A stretch of 64,000 nucleotides of DNA, from positions 26,995 to 90,994 of the forward strand of contig CAZIOH010000013.1 in the NCBI GenBank assembly GCA_964540815.1. Direction: 5' to 3'. Below, piece by piece: positions 17,271 to 25,696 of this stretch. The notes below the pieces were generated by a model. The model was given only the letters and a program-made list of their open reading frames with translations, was not told the DNA's origin and did no database searches. Positions within the stretch are counted from its first letter, which is position 1. Every line of letters begins with the position of its first letter. Both the position numbers and the translations under genes were made by a program. The DNA comes from CAZIOH01 sp964540815. GTDB lineage: Bacteria; Myxococcota_A; Polyangia; Fen-1088.

Positions 17271-17941
17271 GCCTTGACCTCCAGCATCTCGGCCAGCTGA
17301 GAATCGCCCTCGAGCCTCCGGCGCAGCGCCCGCTTGCCCTGGCGCAGGCGGCTCCACACGGTGTTGCGCGAGACCGAGATGGCCGCCGCGATCTCCTCGA
17401 CCGTGTAGCCGAGGACGAAGTGCAGGGCCAGTGACTCCGCGATCACGTCCGGGAGATCGTCGAGGAGACCGTGGACGATCTGCCGGCGCCGCGAGGCGAG
17501 CGTGGTGGCGAGCGGCGACGGGAGCTCGTCGGCCAGGTTCTCGATGTGGGCGCCGTTTGACTCCCCACTCTCGCTGCGTGCCCGAGACTGGCGACGGGCC
17601 GCGAGGGCCGTCAGCAAGGCGACACGGTTCGCGAAGTGGACGACCGAGCAGTCGCCGCGAAACGTGCCGAGGGCACGGAGGAGCGCGATGGCCGCATCCT
17701 GGGCCACGTCGTCGATGTCGGGGTGCTGGCGGCCGAGCACACGCCGCACCACCCGCAGCATCGGGCCTGCCACGTGAAGGACCAGGGTCGCCGCCGCATC
17801 GGGATCACCCTTGGCGATGGCGCGCGCGAGCGGGAGCAACTCATCGGACGAAGCTGTCGCAGACTCGGGCTCGGCCTCGGCCGAAGAATCGCCGAGCGGC
17901 AGACCGAGATCGCGCGCGACCTCCTTTGCGATGTTCGACAC
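17267..17941 (-). CDS. ECF-type sigma-70 family RNA polymerase sigma factor
   Basis: A sigma-70 region 2 is visible as PMLRVVRRVLGRQHPDIDDVAQDAAIALLRAL, where DIDDVAQDA corresponds to the conserved DxDDxxQ block. Region 4 near the C-terminus reads SLALHFVLGYTVEEIAAAISVSRNTVWSRLRQGKRALRR, a typical ECF helix-turn-helix. From GTG 17941 the protein is 224 residues. The frame stays open to an ATG at 18058, but that start would leave only 13 bp to the divergent lipoprotein gene and adds a low-complexity Arg-rich leader, so the GTG is preferred. ATGA overlap with the anti-sigma-like gene supports a sigma/anti-sigma pair. Confidence 0.85.
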   Translation of the reverse strand: MSNIAKEVARDLGLPLGDSSAEAEPESATASSDELLPLARAIAKGDPDAAATLVLHVAGPMLRVVRRVLGRQHPDIDDVAQDAAIALLRALGTFRGDCSVVHFANRVALLTALAARRQSRARSESGESNGAHIENLADELPSPLATTLASRRRQIVHGLLDDLPDVIAESLALHFVLGYTVEEIAAAISVSRNTVWSRLRQGKRALRRRLEGDSQLAEMLEVKA

Positions 17942-18071
17942 CCCACGGGGTAAGATGTCGAATGTCCGGAGGGAGGTCAAGGTGGCAGGTGGATTTGCCG
18001 CGCTCCGGCGCTTTTGTCGCTTGTCGTGATTGATTCTCACCTGCGCCCACCACAGCATAACCAGGAGGGTC

Positions 18072-19091
18072 GTGAAAAGCTTGCCCAGTCGAGTCGACCG
18101 CGCGCGCCAGCTTCTCCGGGCGTTCGGGTTGGCCTCGATCGGCCTGCTCTTCGCGTGCGGACGGCGCGCCGAGCTGCTCGGGACGGTGGTGGTCGCACGC
18201 AGCGGACAGCCCGTTCCGGACAGCGGGAGTGCGGGCGGACAAGGTGGGCAAATTGGACAAGGCGGTGGGCAAGGCGGATATGGCGGCTCCTCGATGCCCG
18301 CGATGGTGGCGGGCCTGCAGTTCTCTCCTCCAGTGCTCGTGACGGCCGTCTCCGACCCTAACGCCTACGACGCGGATCCCACCTTCACGGGAGATCTGCT
18401 GGATCTGTTCTTCATGTCGGACCGGGCTGGCAGCAAGGATCTCTGGACCTCCCACCGGCTGACCTCGGCCGATCCGTGGGGTCCGCCCACCCCCGTGACC
18501 GCCCTCAATTCCTCTGCCGCCGACGAGGGCCCGACGGTGTCGCTCGACGGTCTGCGCATCTGGTTCGTCACCGAGCGCGAGGTCCCCTACCGCCGGATCT
18601 GGCACTCCTCGCGGGCGAGCCGCGGCGATACCTGGGCGGCGCCCCAGGTCGTGACCGAGCTGGCGAGCTCCGCCAAGGACTTCGGGCCCGCGGTCGATGC
18701 CTCGGAGACGCTGATGTTCTTCAGCTCGAACCGCCCAGGCACCCTCGGCATGTTCGACGTCTTCTCCACCAGCCGGGCGAGCACCAAGGTCCCCTGGGGC
18801 GCCCCGCGCCCGGTGCCGGGGCTGAACGGGCCCTACGACGACAAGGATCCGTTCGTCGCGGAGGGCGGCCTCGTGGTCTTCTACACCTCCACCCGCTCGG
18901 GAGCGGGAGATCTCTTCTGGTCCCAGCGACAGTCGACGAACGAGGCATTCCCGACGCCGGTGCCCCTGGTCGACGTCAACTCCCCCGCCTATGACTCCGA
19001 TCCGACGCTGTCGCTCGACCTCGGTTATCTGATGTTCGATTCGGCGCGCACCGGGATCTCGGACATCTACGAGTCGCACGCCGTTCCTTGA
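18072..19091 (+). CDS. PD40 (WD40-like beta-propeller) lipoprotein
   Basis: This 339-residue lipoprotein starts at GTG 18072 behind an AGGAGGG ribosome site (18063-18069). The signal (RAFGLASIGLLFAC) ends in a lipobox LFAC, followed by a short Gly/Gln-rich linker. Five PD40-type units follow, each with a D-x-D/E-P-x(S/T) entry and a D-(L/I)-(W/F/Y) strand end: ADPTFTGDLLDLFFMSDRAG, ADEGPTVSLDGLRIWF, KDFGPAVDASETLMFFSSNR, KDPFVAEGGLVVFYTSTR and SDPTLSLDLGYLMFDSAR. The fold is that of TolB and related propellers, and a binding rather than catalytic role is likely. It is divergent from the sigma-factor operon across a roughly 130-bp intergenic region. Confidence 0.85.
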   Translation: MKSLPSRVDRARQLLRAFGLASIGLLFACGRRAELLGTVVVARSGQPVPDSGSAGGQGGQIGQGGGQGGYGGSSMPAMVAGLQFSPPVLVTAVSDPNAYDADPTFTGDLLDLFFMSDRAGSKDLWTSHRLTSADPWGPPTPVTALNSSAADEGPTVSLDGLRIWFVTEREVPYRRIWHSSRASRGDTWAAPQVVTELASSAKDFGPAVDASETLMFFSSNRPGTLGMFDVFSTSRASTKVPWGAPRPVPGLNGPYDDKDPFVAEGGLVVFYTSTRSGAGDLFWSQRQSTNEAFPTPVPLVDVNSPAYDSDPTLSLDLGYLMFDSARTGISDIYESHAVP

Positions 19092-19098
19092 CGGTGCG

Positions 19099-19122
19099 GG
19101 CATCGGCATCGGCATCGGCATT
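19099..19122. repeat. 6-bp-periodic intergenic tract (GGCATC)n
   Basis: Three GGCATC units and GGCATT follow each other 8 bp after the stop of the PD40 lipoprotein gene, then decay into GCGTTG and GCGTCG. Part of the recurring hexamer tracts. Confidence 0.6.
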
Positions 19123-19169
19123 GCGTTGGCGTCGGCGGCGACGCGAGCCCCGGGTTATCCTGCGGCCCC

Positions 19170-20144
19170 ATGAGACATCGACGCTTCGGGCGCCTCGGCT
19201 GGATGGTCGGCGACGTGGGCTCGGGAATGTGGGGGGCGGTGGCCTGGGCGGGGGCGGATCCCCCCGAGGTCCGGGCGGCGCTGCAGCGGGCGGTCGACCT
19301 CGGCTGCAACTTCTTCGACACCGCGGCGGTCTACGGCCATGGCGCCAGCGAGGCCCTGCTCGGCGACCTGGTTCGCGCCAACCCCGACCGCCGCATCTAC
19401 ACCGCGACCAAGATCCCGCCGGCGAGCGGCCGGTGGCCGAGCCGGCGTGGCGACACGGTCGACGAGAGCTATCCGCCCGAGCACATCGAGGCCTCTCTGC
19501 GCGGGAGCTTGAAGCGCGCGGGGCTGGCCCGCTTCGATCTGGTGCAGCTCCACACCTGGGAGGACAGCTGGCTGTCCGATCTCCGCTGGTACGAGAAGCT
19601 GGTCGAGCTGCGCGCGGCCGGCCTCTTCGAGGGGATCGGGCTCAGCCTGAACCGATGGGAGCCGTGGAACGGGGTGGAGGCCGCGCGCTCGGGCCTCATC
19701 GACGCGGTCCAGGTCATCTACAACATCTTCGACCAGAGCCCGGCGGACCAGCTCTTCCCGGTGTGCGCGGCGGCCGACGTGGCGGTGATCGCCAGGGTCC
19801 CCTTCGACGAGGGGACCCTGACCGGGCGCCTCACCCGCGAGACCCGCTTCCCGGCCGACGACTGGCGCAGCAGCTACTTCGTCCCCGAGAACCTGGAGGC
19901 CTCGGTGGAGCGGGCCGAGGCGCTGCGGCCGCTCGTGCCCCCGGGCATGGACATGGCGGAGCTGGCCCTGCGCTTCGTCCTCGCGAGCGAGACGATCGCC
20001 ACCGTCATCCCGGGGATGCGGCGCCTCGCGCACGTCGAGCGCAACGTTCGGGTGAGTGACACCCCGGGGGAATTGCCGCCCGGGCTCCTCGCGCGGCTCG
20101 GCGCCCACCGCTGGGATCGCTTGCCCACGTCCTGGTCCCAGTGA
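19170..20144 (+). CDS. aldo/keto reductase
   Basis: This 324-residue NAD(P)H-dependent oxidoreductase has the AKR start MRHRRFGRLGWMVGDVGSGMWG. Catalytic residues are seen in CNFFDTAAVYGHGASE (Asp and Tyr), in YTATKIPP (Lys) and in LVQLHTWE (His). The C-terminal cofactor part reads LRFVLASETIATVIPGMR, followed by the family's usual GARR-like position. Residues about 95-115 carry an insertion relative to short AKRs. The physiological carbonyl substrate cannot be deduced. Its stop overlaps the first possible start of the membrane-protein gene that follows, so the two may be cotranscribed. Confidence 0.9.
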   Translation: MRHRRFGRLGWMVGDVGSGMWGAVAWAGADPPEVRAALQRAVDLGCNFFDTAAVYGHGASEALLGDLVRANPDRRIYTATKIPPASGRWPSRRGDTVDESYPPEHIEASLRGSLKRAGLARFDLVQLHTWEDSWLSDLRWYEKLVELRAAGLFEGIGLSLNRWEPWNGVEAARSGLIDAVQVIYNIFDQSPADQLFPVCAAADVAVIARVPFDEGTLTGRLTRETRFPADDWRSSYFVPENLEASVERAEALRPLVPPGMDMAELALRFVLASETIATVIPGMRRLAHVERNVRVSDTPGELPPGLLARLGAHRWDRLPTSWSQ

Positions 20145-20278
20145 TGGGATCCGGCACGCCGGGATCGGCCGCCCGCTCGCGGACCGAGGCCGATGCGCTC
20201 CCGGAGGGGGCGCGGCAGCCGGCCCGGCCGAGCGGGACGCCGTCGCGCCACTGGCAGGAGGAGGCGGAGGCCAGCGCG

Positions 20279-22093
20279 ATGAAGGAGCGTCGGATCGGCG
20301 GCGGGCTGGTCGGGCTCGGGATCCTCCTGTTCTGGCTGGGGGCGACCTACGGCCTGACCGGTCCGTTCTATTACGGTCACTACGGGTACCACGGAGGGTC
20401 CTACGCCACCTGGGCACGGGGGACACTCCGCCACCACACGATCTATCCGGTCAACGAGCCGGGGTTCGCGGCTCCGCAGCCACAGACCTACTACATCCAC
20501 CACCCGGTGTTCACCCACCAGCTCGTCACCCTGACCTTCGCCTTGTTCGGGGAGCACGAGTGGTCGGTGCGCGCGGGGGCCCTCATCCCGTCGTTCGCGT
20601 CGCTGCTGCTGGTGTCGGCCGTCGCCTGGCGCGGGCTCGGACCGCTCGCGGGCGGGGCGGCCGCGGTGGTGTTCGCGCTCGTGCCGGTGAACATCTGGTA
20701 CGAGTCGCACATCGACCAGGGGTTTCCGTCGATCGCGTTCTTGCTCGGGTTCTTCTGGTTCTACCTCGACTGGTTGCGGACCGGCCGGTGGCGGACCGGG
20801 ATCGCGGCGCTGGCGGCGGAGGCCATGGCCGGCAACTTCGAGTGGAGCCCCTACTTCGCGTTCCCGGCGATCTTCGTGCATGTCCTCGCGACGGCGCTGC
20901 GGCGCCGCGGGCGATACCTGGCCTTCGCCGGTCTGCATCCGCTGACCGTGCTGCTCCCGCTCGGGTTTCACGCTTACCTCGTGTCGCGCGCCAACCTGGT
21001 CGCCGACCTGCGCCTCGCGTATGGCAACCGGACCTCCGAGATAGGGTACCGAGCCTTCGCCACCACCATGCGGGACTATGCCGATGTCCTCTTCGGGCAC
21101 GCGCTCGAGGCCTTGATGGTCGCCTGGCTCCTGTGGGTGGTGGTGCGCCGGGTACGCGGGCGGCGAAGGAACCTGGATCTGGTCGGGTTGACCTTCGCGT
21201 TCGCGCTCCTCACCTATTGGCACGTCTTCAAGACCGCGGTGGTCACCCACGCCTACCGGCAGCTCTACGGGAACGTGTGGGCGGCCATGGCGGTGGCCGA
21301 CCTGGTCGCGGAGGCGCGCCGATGGGGCAAGCGGCTCGGCGACGGCGAACCGAGCGCCCGCGCGGCGACCCGCGTGGGTTCTCGGCTCCTGCGCGGGCGC
21401 GGGCGCGGGCTCGGGCTCGCTCTCGCGCTCGGAGCGCTGCTCGCCGTCGTGGGGCTCACCGCGCCCGTCAGCTGGGCGGGCTTGCTCGAGAGTCGTCTGC
21501 ACGGTGGGGTGCCGAAGTGGAAGGTCTTCAACCCCGACCTCCGCCAGACCGCCTTCGCCATGGAGGTGGAGCGGACGACGACTCCGGAGGACGTGCTGTG
21601 GTTCCACGGCAGCTTCACCTTGCCGCCTCCGCGCCGGATGGACTGGGCGTTCTACTACGATCGGAACCTGCGACGCTGGACGCTGATGCGCGAGCTCCTG
21701 ACGCTGCCGCCGGCCGAGCGGGCCCACGCCGTGGTGATCTTCTTTCCGGGGCAGCTCGTCGGCGAGGAGCTCCAGGCCTTTCGCGCCCTGGCGGCGACCC
21801 ATCCGGTCTGGCAAGTCGAGGATCTGGCGGTGCTCGACCTGCGGGCGGAGGGCGCGTCGCGCAGCGCCTTCCGGCTGGCGCCCGTCGATCGCTCGGGGAC
21901 CGGGTGGGCGCGACGCTGGCTCGAGGGCCCCTATCCCTTTCCGAGGCTGGTCCGGGATCGCGCGCTCGACGATCAGCTGGCGGCGTTCTGCACCGAGCGG
22001 CGGGGGGCCGTGCCCACGCCCGCCGGATCGAGCGGGCACGCACCGAGCCCGGCGCGCGGGCCGAAGCCGGGGCCGGGCGGCAGGTTGCGGTGA
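20279..22093 (+). CDS. polytopic membrane protein, GT-C (PMT_2-like) glycosyltransferase candidate
   Basis: This roughly 604-residue integral membrane protein has 9-11 predicted membrane segments (GLVGLGILLFWLGATYGL, ALIPSFASLLLVSAVAW, GGAAAVVFALVPVNIWY, IAFLLGFFWFYLDWL and others). A large loop after the first segment contains IYPVNEPGFAAPQPQTYYIHHPVFTHQL, which resembles the acidic/aromatic first luminal loop of ArnT/PMT-type glycosyltransferases. The C-terminal third is soluble. Such enzymes move sugars from lipid carriers onto acceptors at the periplasmic face. The ATG at 20279 has GGAGG-rich sequence upstream and removes a low-complexity leader, but GTG 20141, which would overlap the reductase stop, cannot be excluded. 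Confidence 0.68.
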   Translation: MKERRIGGGLVGLGILLFWLGATYGLTGPFYYGHYGYHGGSYATWARGTLRHHTIYPVNEPGFAAPQPQTYYIHHPVFTHQLVTLTFALFGEHEWSVRAGALIPSFASLLLVSAVAWRGLGPLAGGAAAVVFALVPVNIWYESHIDQGFPSIAFLLGFFWFYLDWLRTGRWRTGIAALAAEAMAGNFEWSPYFAFPAIFVHVLATALRRRGRYLAFAGLHPLTVLLPLGFHAYLVSRANLVADLRLAYGNRTSEIGYRAFATTMRDYADVLFGHALEALMVAWLLWVVVRRVRGRRRNLDLVGLTFAFALLTYWHVFKTAVVTHAYRQLYGNVWAAMAVADLVAEARRWGKRLGDGEPSARAATRVGSRLLRGRGRGLGLALALGALLAVVGLTAPVSWAGLLESRLHGGVPKWKVFNPDLRQTAFAMEVERTTTPEDVLWFHGSFTLPPPRRMDWAFYYDRNLRRWTLMRELLTLPPAERAHAVVIFFPGQLVGEELQAFRALAATHPVWQVEDLAVLDLRAEGASRSAFRLAPVDRSGTGWARRWLEGPYPFPRLVRDRALDDQLAAFCTERRGAVPTPAGSSGHAPSPARGPKPGPGGRLR

Positions 22094-23850
22094 TCGAGGC
22101 CGCGACCCCCGCCACGCCCGGGCCGGAGCGCGCCCTCGCGCGCCCGCATCCCGTGTCCTCCGACGCGCACCCGCCGCGGAGGTGGCGGCAGTGGGTGAGC
22201 TGGTTGCGCGCGCATCGGGTCTGGGTGCTGGTGACGTTCGCGTACCTGTCGGTGTTCCCATACGCACCGGCCATCAACAATCCCAACGAGAACGTGCGCA
22301 TCTACATGACCCGCGCGCTGGTCGAGCACCACACGCTCGCCATCAACCAGGTCGAGGCGGACTGGGGCTGGGTGAACGACAAGGCCAAGAACGGCGCGCG
22401 CTTGTTCTCGAGCAAGGCCCCGGGCACCTCGTTGCTCGGCGTTCCGGTCCTGGCGGTCGAGACCTGGCTCTGGCATCGCCTCGGCTGGCCGTCGCCCTCC
22501 AAGCTGGCCACCACCCTCGGGTTGCGCGTGTTCACGGTCATGGTGCCCATGTGTGCGTTCCTGCTGGTCTTCTCGAGCTACGCGCGGCGGGTCTCGCGCT
22601 CGCGGGGCATGGGCGATCTGTTGCTGGTCGGTGTGGGGCTCGGCTCCCTCATCTATCCCTATGGAATCCACTTCGTGGGGCATGGCCTGGCGGCGGCGCT
22701 GAGCTTCGGCGCGTTCATGGCCCTGGCGCCCGGGGGGATCATCCGACCGGCGCGCGACGCCATCGGCCGCGAAGCCGGTGACGACGACGGCCAAGGTGAA
22801 GGGGGTGCGAGCGTCCGGCGAGCGCTGCTGGCGGGTCTCCTGGCGGGGCTCGGGGTGGTCTTCGAGTACCAGAACATCCTTGTGGCGGCGCTGCTCGGGA
22901 TCACCGTGGCGGTCCGCCGACCGCGGCTCGTCGTCCCGTTCCTCGTCGGGGCGTTGCCCGCGGCGGTCTTGCTGGGCGCCATTCACACGCTGTGCTTCGG
23001 TCGTCCGTGGGCCTTTCCCTACGGGCACCTCGAGAACATCGAGTTCCAGACCGCCCACCACCACGGCGGTTTCTATGGCGTGGTGGGACCCGCGCGGGCG
23101 GCGATCCTCGGGGTGCTCTTCCTGCCGGGCTTTGGCTTCTTCGCGTGCTCGCCCTTCCTGCTGCTGGCCACGCTGGCGGTGGGCGCGACCATCGTGCGCG
23201 GGCCGCGGGCCGAAGGGATCCTGATCGCGGCGCTGGCGATCGTGCTGACCCTGTTCGTCGCCGGATTGCCGAACTGGCGAGGGGGGTGGTCGGTCGGTCC
23301 CCGGTACATCACCGCGGTGGTTCCCTTCCTGGCGATGGGGCTGGCGTACGCCTGGCCCAGGGTCACCGGTTCTTCCGCCGGTTCTTCGGCCGGCTCGGCC
23401 CGAGCCCAGGTGGTGTGGGGGCTCGCGGCCGGGTTGGTCCTGGTCGGGATCTTCACGAACGCGCTGACCGCGGTGATATACCCGCAGGTCCCGCCCCAGC
23501 TCAGGAATCCAACCTTCCAGCTCCTGTGGCGGCTTCCTCTCGATGGCTACGTGCCGTACTCGCTCGGCTACGGGCTCGGTCTGCGCGGGCTCGCGTCGCT
23601 CGGGCCAACGGCGCTGGCGCTGGCGCTGGCCGCGGGCTTTGCCCTCGTCCCCGATCCCCTCGGCTGGGTCGCGGGCAGCCGTTGGCCCTGGCGGTCCGTC
23701 ACCACCATGGTGGTGGTCTTCGCGGTGCTCATCGGCGGGTTGTCGCGCTGGCCGGCCCATCCCTCGGCGGTCGAGCTCGAGGCGGTGCGGACGGTCGAGC
23801 GGGCGTTCTCTCCACCCCCGACCCCCCCCCGGACGGAGCGCCGCCACTAG
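22090..23850 (+). CDS. polytopic membrane protein, glycosyltransferase-like
   Basis: This 586-residue protein starts at GTG 22090 in a GTGA overlap with the previous stop. After a short cytoplasmic leader comes VLVTFAYLSVFPYAP as the first membrane segment, then a loop with NNPNENVRIYMTRALVEHH and RLFSSKAPGTSLLGVP. At least ten membrane segments follow (LVLVGIFTNALTAVIYP near the end). The N-terminal loop motif NxNEN(V)R-YMTRALV with SSKAPG is typical of a family of bacterial membrane proteins of GT-C type and unknown substrate. Translational coupling to its neighbours suggests that the three membrane proteins act together, perhaps in polysaccharide or lipid glycosylation. Confidence 0.72.
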   Translation: MIEAATPATPGPERALARPHPVSSDAHPPRRWRQWVSWLRAHRVWVLVTFAYLSVFPYAPAINNPNENVRIYMTRALVEHHTLAINQVEADWGWVNDKAKNGARLFSSKAPGTSLLGVPVLAVETWLWHRLGWPSPSKLATTLGLRVFTVMVPMCAFLLVFSSYARRVSRSRGMGDLLLVGVGLGSLIYPYGIHFVGHGLAAALSFGAFMALAPGGIIRPARDAIGREAGDDDGQGEGGASVRRALLAGLLAGLGVVFEYQNILVAALLGITVAVRRPRLVVPFLVGALPAAVLLGAIHTLCFGRPWAFPYGHLENIEFQTAHHHGGFYGVVGPARAAILGVLFLPGFGFFACSPFLLLATLAVGATIVRGPRAEGILIAALAIVLTLFVAGLPNWRGGWSVGPRYITAVVPFLAMGLAYAWPRVTGSSAGSSAGSARAQVVWGLAAGLVLVGIFTNALTAVIYPQVPPQLRNPTFQLLWRLPLDGYVPYSLGYGLGLRGLASLGPTALALALAAGFALVPDPLGWVAGSRWPWRSVTTMVVVFAVLIGGLSRWPAHPSAVELEAVRTVERAFSPPPTPPRTERRH

Positions 23851-23851
23851 A

Positions 23852-25696
23852 ATGGATGCTGACGCGATCGATCCGTCCCTTGCCGAGGTGGCCCACCGGG
23901 AGGAGCTGGCGCGCGCGCGCCGGGGACGTCGGCTCGAACGCGCCGCGGTCGCGATCTGTCTTGGTGTGGTGGCCTTCCACATCTCGCCGCTGTGGCAGCA
24001 CCTCACCACCTGGGGTGGGACCTTCGACTGGGGGTACTTCTTCTTTCTGGCGGAGGTGGATCGCAAAACGGTCGTGGAGTTCGGGCAGCTCCCGCTGTGG
24101 AATCCCTACTACTGCGGGGGCGCGGTCCACCTGGCCAACCCGCAGACCTACTTTCTGAGCCCGACGTTCCTCTTCATCGCGGTCTTCGGCACCGCGCTCG
24201 GAATCCGACTGACCTTGACGGCCGCCATCCTGCTGGCCGTGGATGGCATGCGCCGATTTCTCGGGGCGCTCGGGGTCGGGCCGATCGGCGCGCTGATCGG
24301 CGGGACAGGGTACGCCCTCTCGGGGACCATCGCGCAGCACCTCGGGGGAGGGCACGTGGGGTGGGTGGGGCTGTGCGTTCTGCCGTACGTGCTCCACGCG
24401 TTTCACCGGGCCATGGCGGGCCAGCGCCGGCACATCCTGTACGGCGCGCTGTTCCTGGCCTGGATCTTCGGGCATTTCGGCGGCTACACCTATCCGTACT
24501 CTGCTCTCGCGCTCGGGATCTACGGGATCATCTGGTCGTTCTCGCGCGGGCGACCGCGGGACGGGGTGGTGGTGGTGGCGAGCATGCTGGCGCTGTCCCT
24601 CGGGCTGTCGTCAGTGCGCCTCTTCCCCATCCTCGAGTTCATGGCGGGACATCCGCGGATCCGGCCCGACATCGACGTCGTTCGTCCCCTCGAGCTCCTG
24701 GAGATCTACCTCGTCCGTCACCGCACCCGCGGTGTGCCGGGGCATCCTTACGTGTGGCCCGAGTACGGGAACTATCTGGGCTTTCCCGCGCTGGTCCTGC
24801 TCCTCTGCGGAGCGTGGACGGTGGTGCGAAGCCGGAGGAGCCTCCGGCCGGTCGGGTACGCCTTCCTCGTCTTCACGATCTTCCAGATCGGCAACGTTCC
24901 TGGTTTTCCGTGGTGGCTGCTCAAGCACCTGCCGATCTTTCGGTTCATGCGCGCGCCGAGCCGGTTCACGGTCCTCGTCGGTCTGTTCGCCTGCGGGCTG
25001 GTGGGGATCGGGGTCGATCGCTTGCTCGGCGGGTCGAGCCGGGTGGGCGCTGCCTGGCGCGGGCCGGGGCCGGGGCCCGGGACCGACCGCCTCACGCATC
25101 GACAACATGCGATCAGCAAAGTGCTTGCGTGGGGGGGGCTGGCCCTCTCGCTGGCTTTTCTGATCGATGCCGCCGACTTCAACCGGGAGCAGTGGTTCCA
25201 GACCCTCACCCTGCCGGCCCCCCGCGATCCCCGGGCCGTCACCTTCCGCCAGGTGCGCGGCGACCGGCACCAGATGTACGTCTACCCGCGCACCAACCAG
25301 GGGACCCTCGACTGCTTCGAGGAGGCGCCGCTCGACATCTCGCCCCACCTCGGCGCGGAGTTGCCCGCCGACGAGTACCCGCTCGATCCGTCGGCGGGGA
25401 CGGTCCGGCGCACCCTGTGGACCCCCAACCACATCGTGGTCGAGACCGACTTCGCGCGGGACGGGACCGTGGTGGTCAACCAGAATTTTCACGCCGGGTG
25501 GCGGGTCCGGGGGGGCGTCCTCGCCGACCAGGGCGGATTGCTGGCGGCGCGGGTGGCGGCCGGGCGACGGACGGTGAGCTTCCGCTTCCTGCCGACCTCG
25601 TTTCTCGTGGGGCTCGCGGCCAGCCTGGCGACGCTGGTCTACGGGACCTGGCTGTGGCGCCGCTGGGGTGGCAACAAGGTCGCCGCGCCGAGGTAG
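23852..25696 (+). CDS. YfhO-like polytopic membrane protein
   Basis: This 614-residue protein begins MDADAIDPSLAEVAH at an ATG 2 bp after the preceding stop. Membrane segments include AAVAICLGVVAFHISPLW, LIGGTGYALSGTIAQHL and ILYGALFLAWIFGHFGGY. The sequence FGQLPLWNPYYCGGAVHLANPQ and the later HLPIFRFMRAPSRF match the YfhO/GT-C-like family, in which the first resembles the periplasmic catalytic loop (LPLWNPY..G.P...N). The C-terminal 180 residues are periplasmic, with VVNQNFHAGWRV as in YfhO. A role in decorating cell-envelope polymers with sugars is plausible. The 3' end overlaps the convergent gene at 25639-28167 by 58 bp. Confidence 0.75.
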   Translation: MDADAIDPSLAEVAHREELARARRGRRLERAAVAICLGVVAFHISPLWQHLTTWGGTFDWGYFFFLAEVDRKTVVEFGQLPLWNPYYCGGAVHLANPQTYFLSPTFLFIAVFGTALGIRLTLTAAILLAVDGMRRFLGALGVGPIGALIGGTGYALSGTIAQHLGGGHVGWVGLCVLPYVLHAFHRAMAGQRRHILYGALFLAWIFGHFGGYTYPYSALALGIYGIIWSFSRGRPRDGVVVVASMLALSLGLSSVRLFPILEFMAGHPRIRPDIDVVRPLELLEIYLVRHRTRGVPGHPYVWPEYGNYLGFPALVLLLCGAWTVVRSRRSLRPVGYAFLVFTIFQIGNVPGFPWWLLKHLPIFRFMRAPSRFTVLVGLFACGLVGIGVDRLLGGSSRVGAAWRGPGPGPGTDRLTHRQHAISKVLAWGGLALSLAFLIDAADFNREQWFQTLTLPAPRDPRAVTFRQVRGDRHQMYVYPRTNQGTLDCFEEAPLDISPHLGAELPADEYPLDPSAGTVRRTLWTPNHIVVETDFARDGTVVVNQNFHAGWRVRGGVLADQGGLLAARVAAGRRTVSFRFLPTSFLVGLAASLATLVYGTWLWRRWGGNKVAAPR

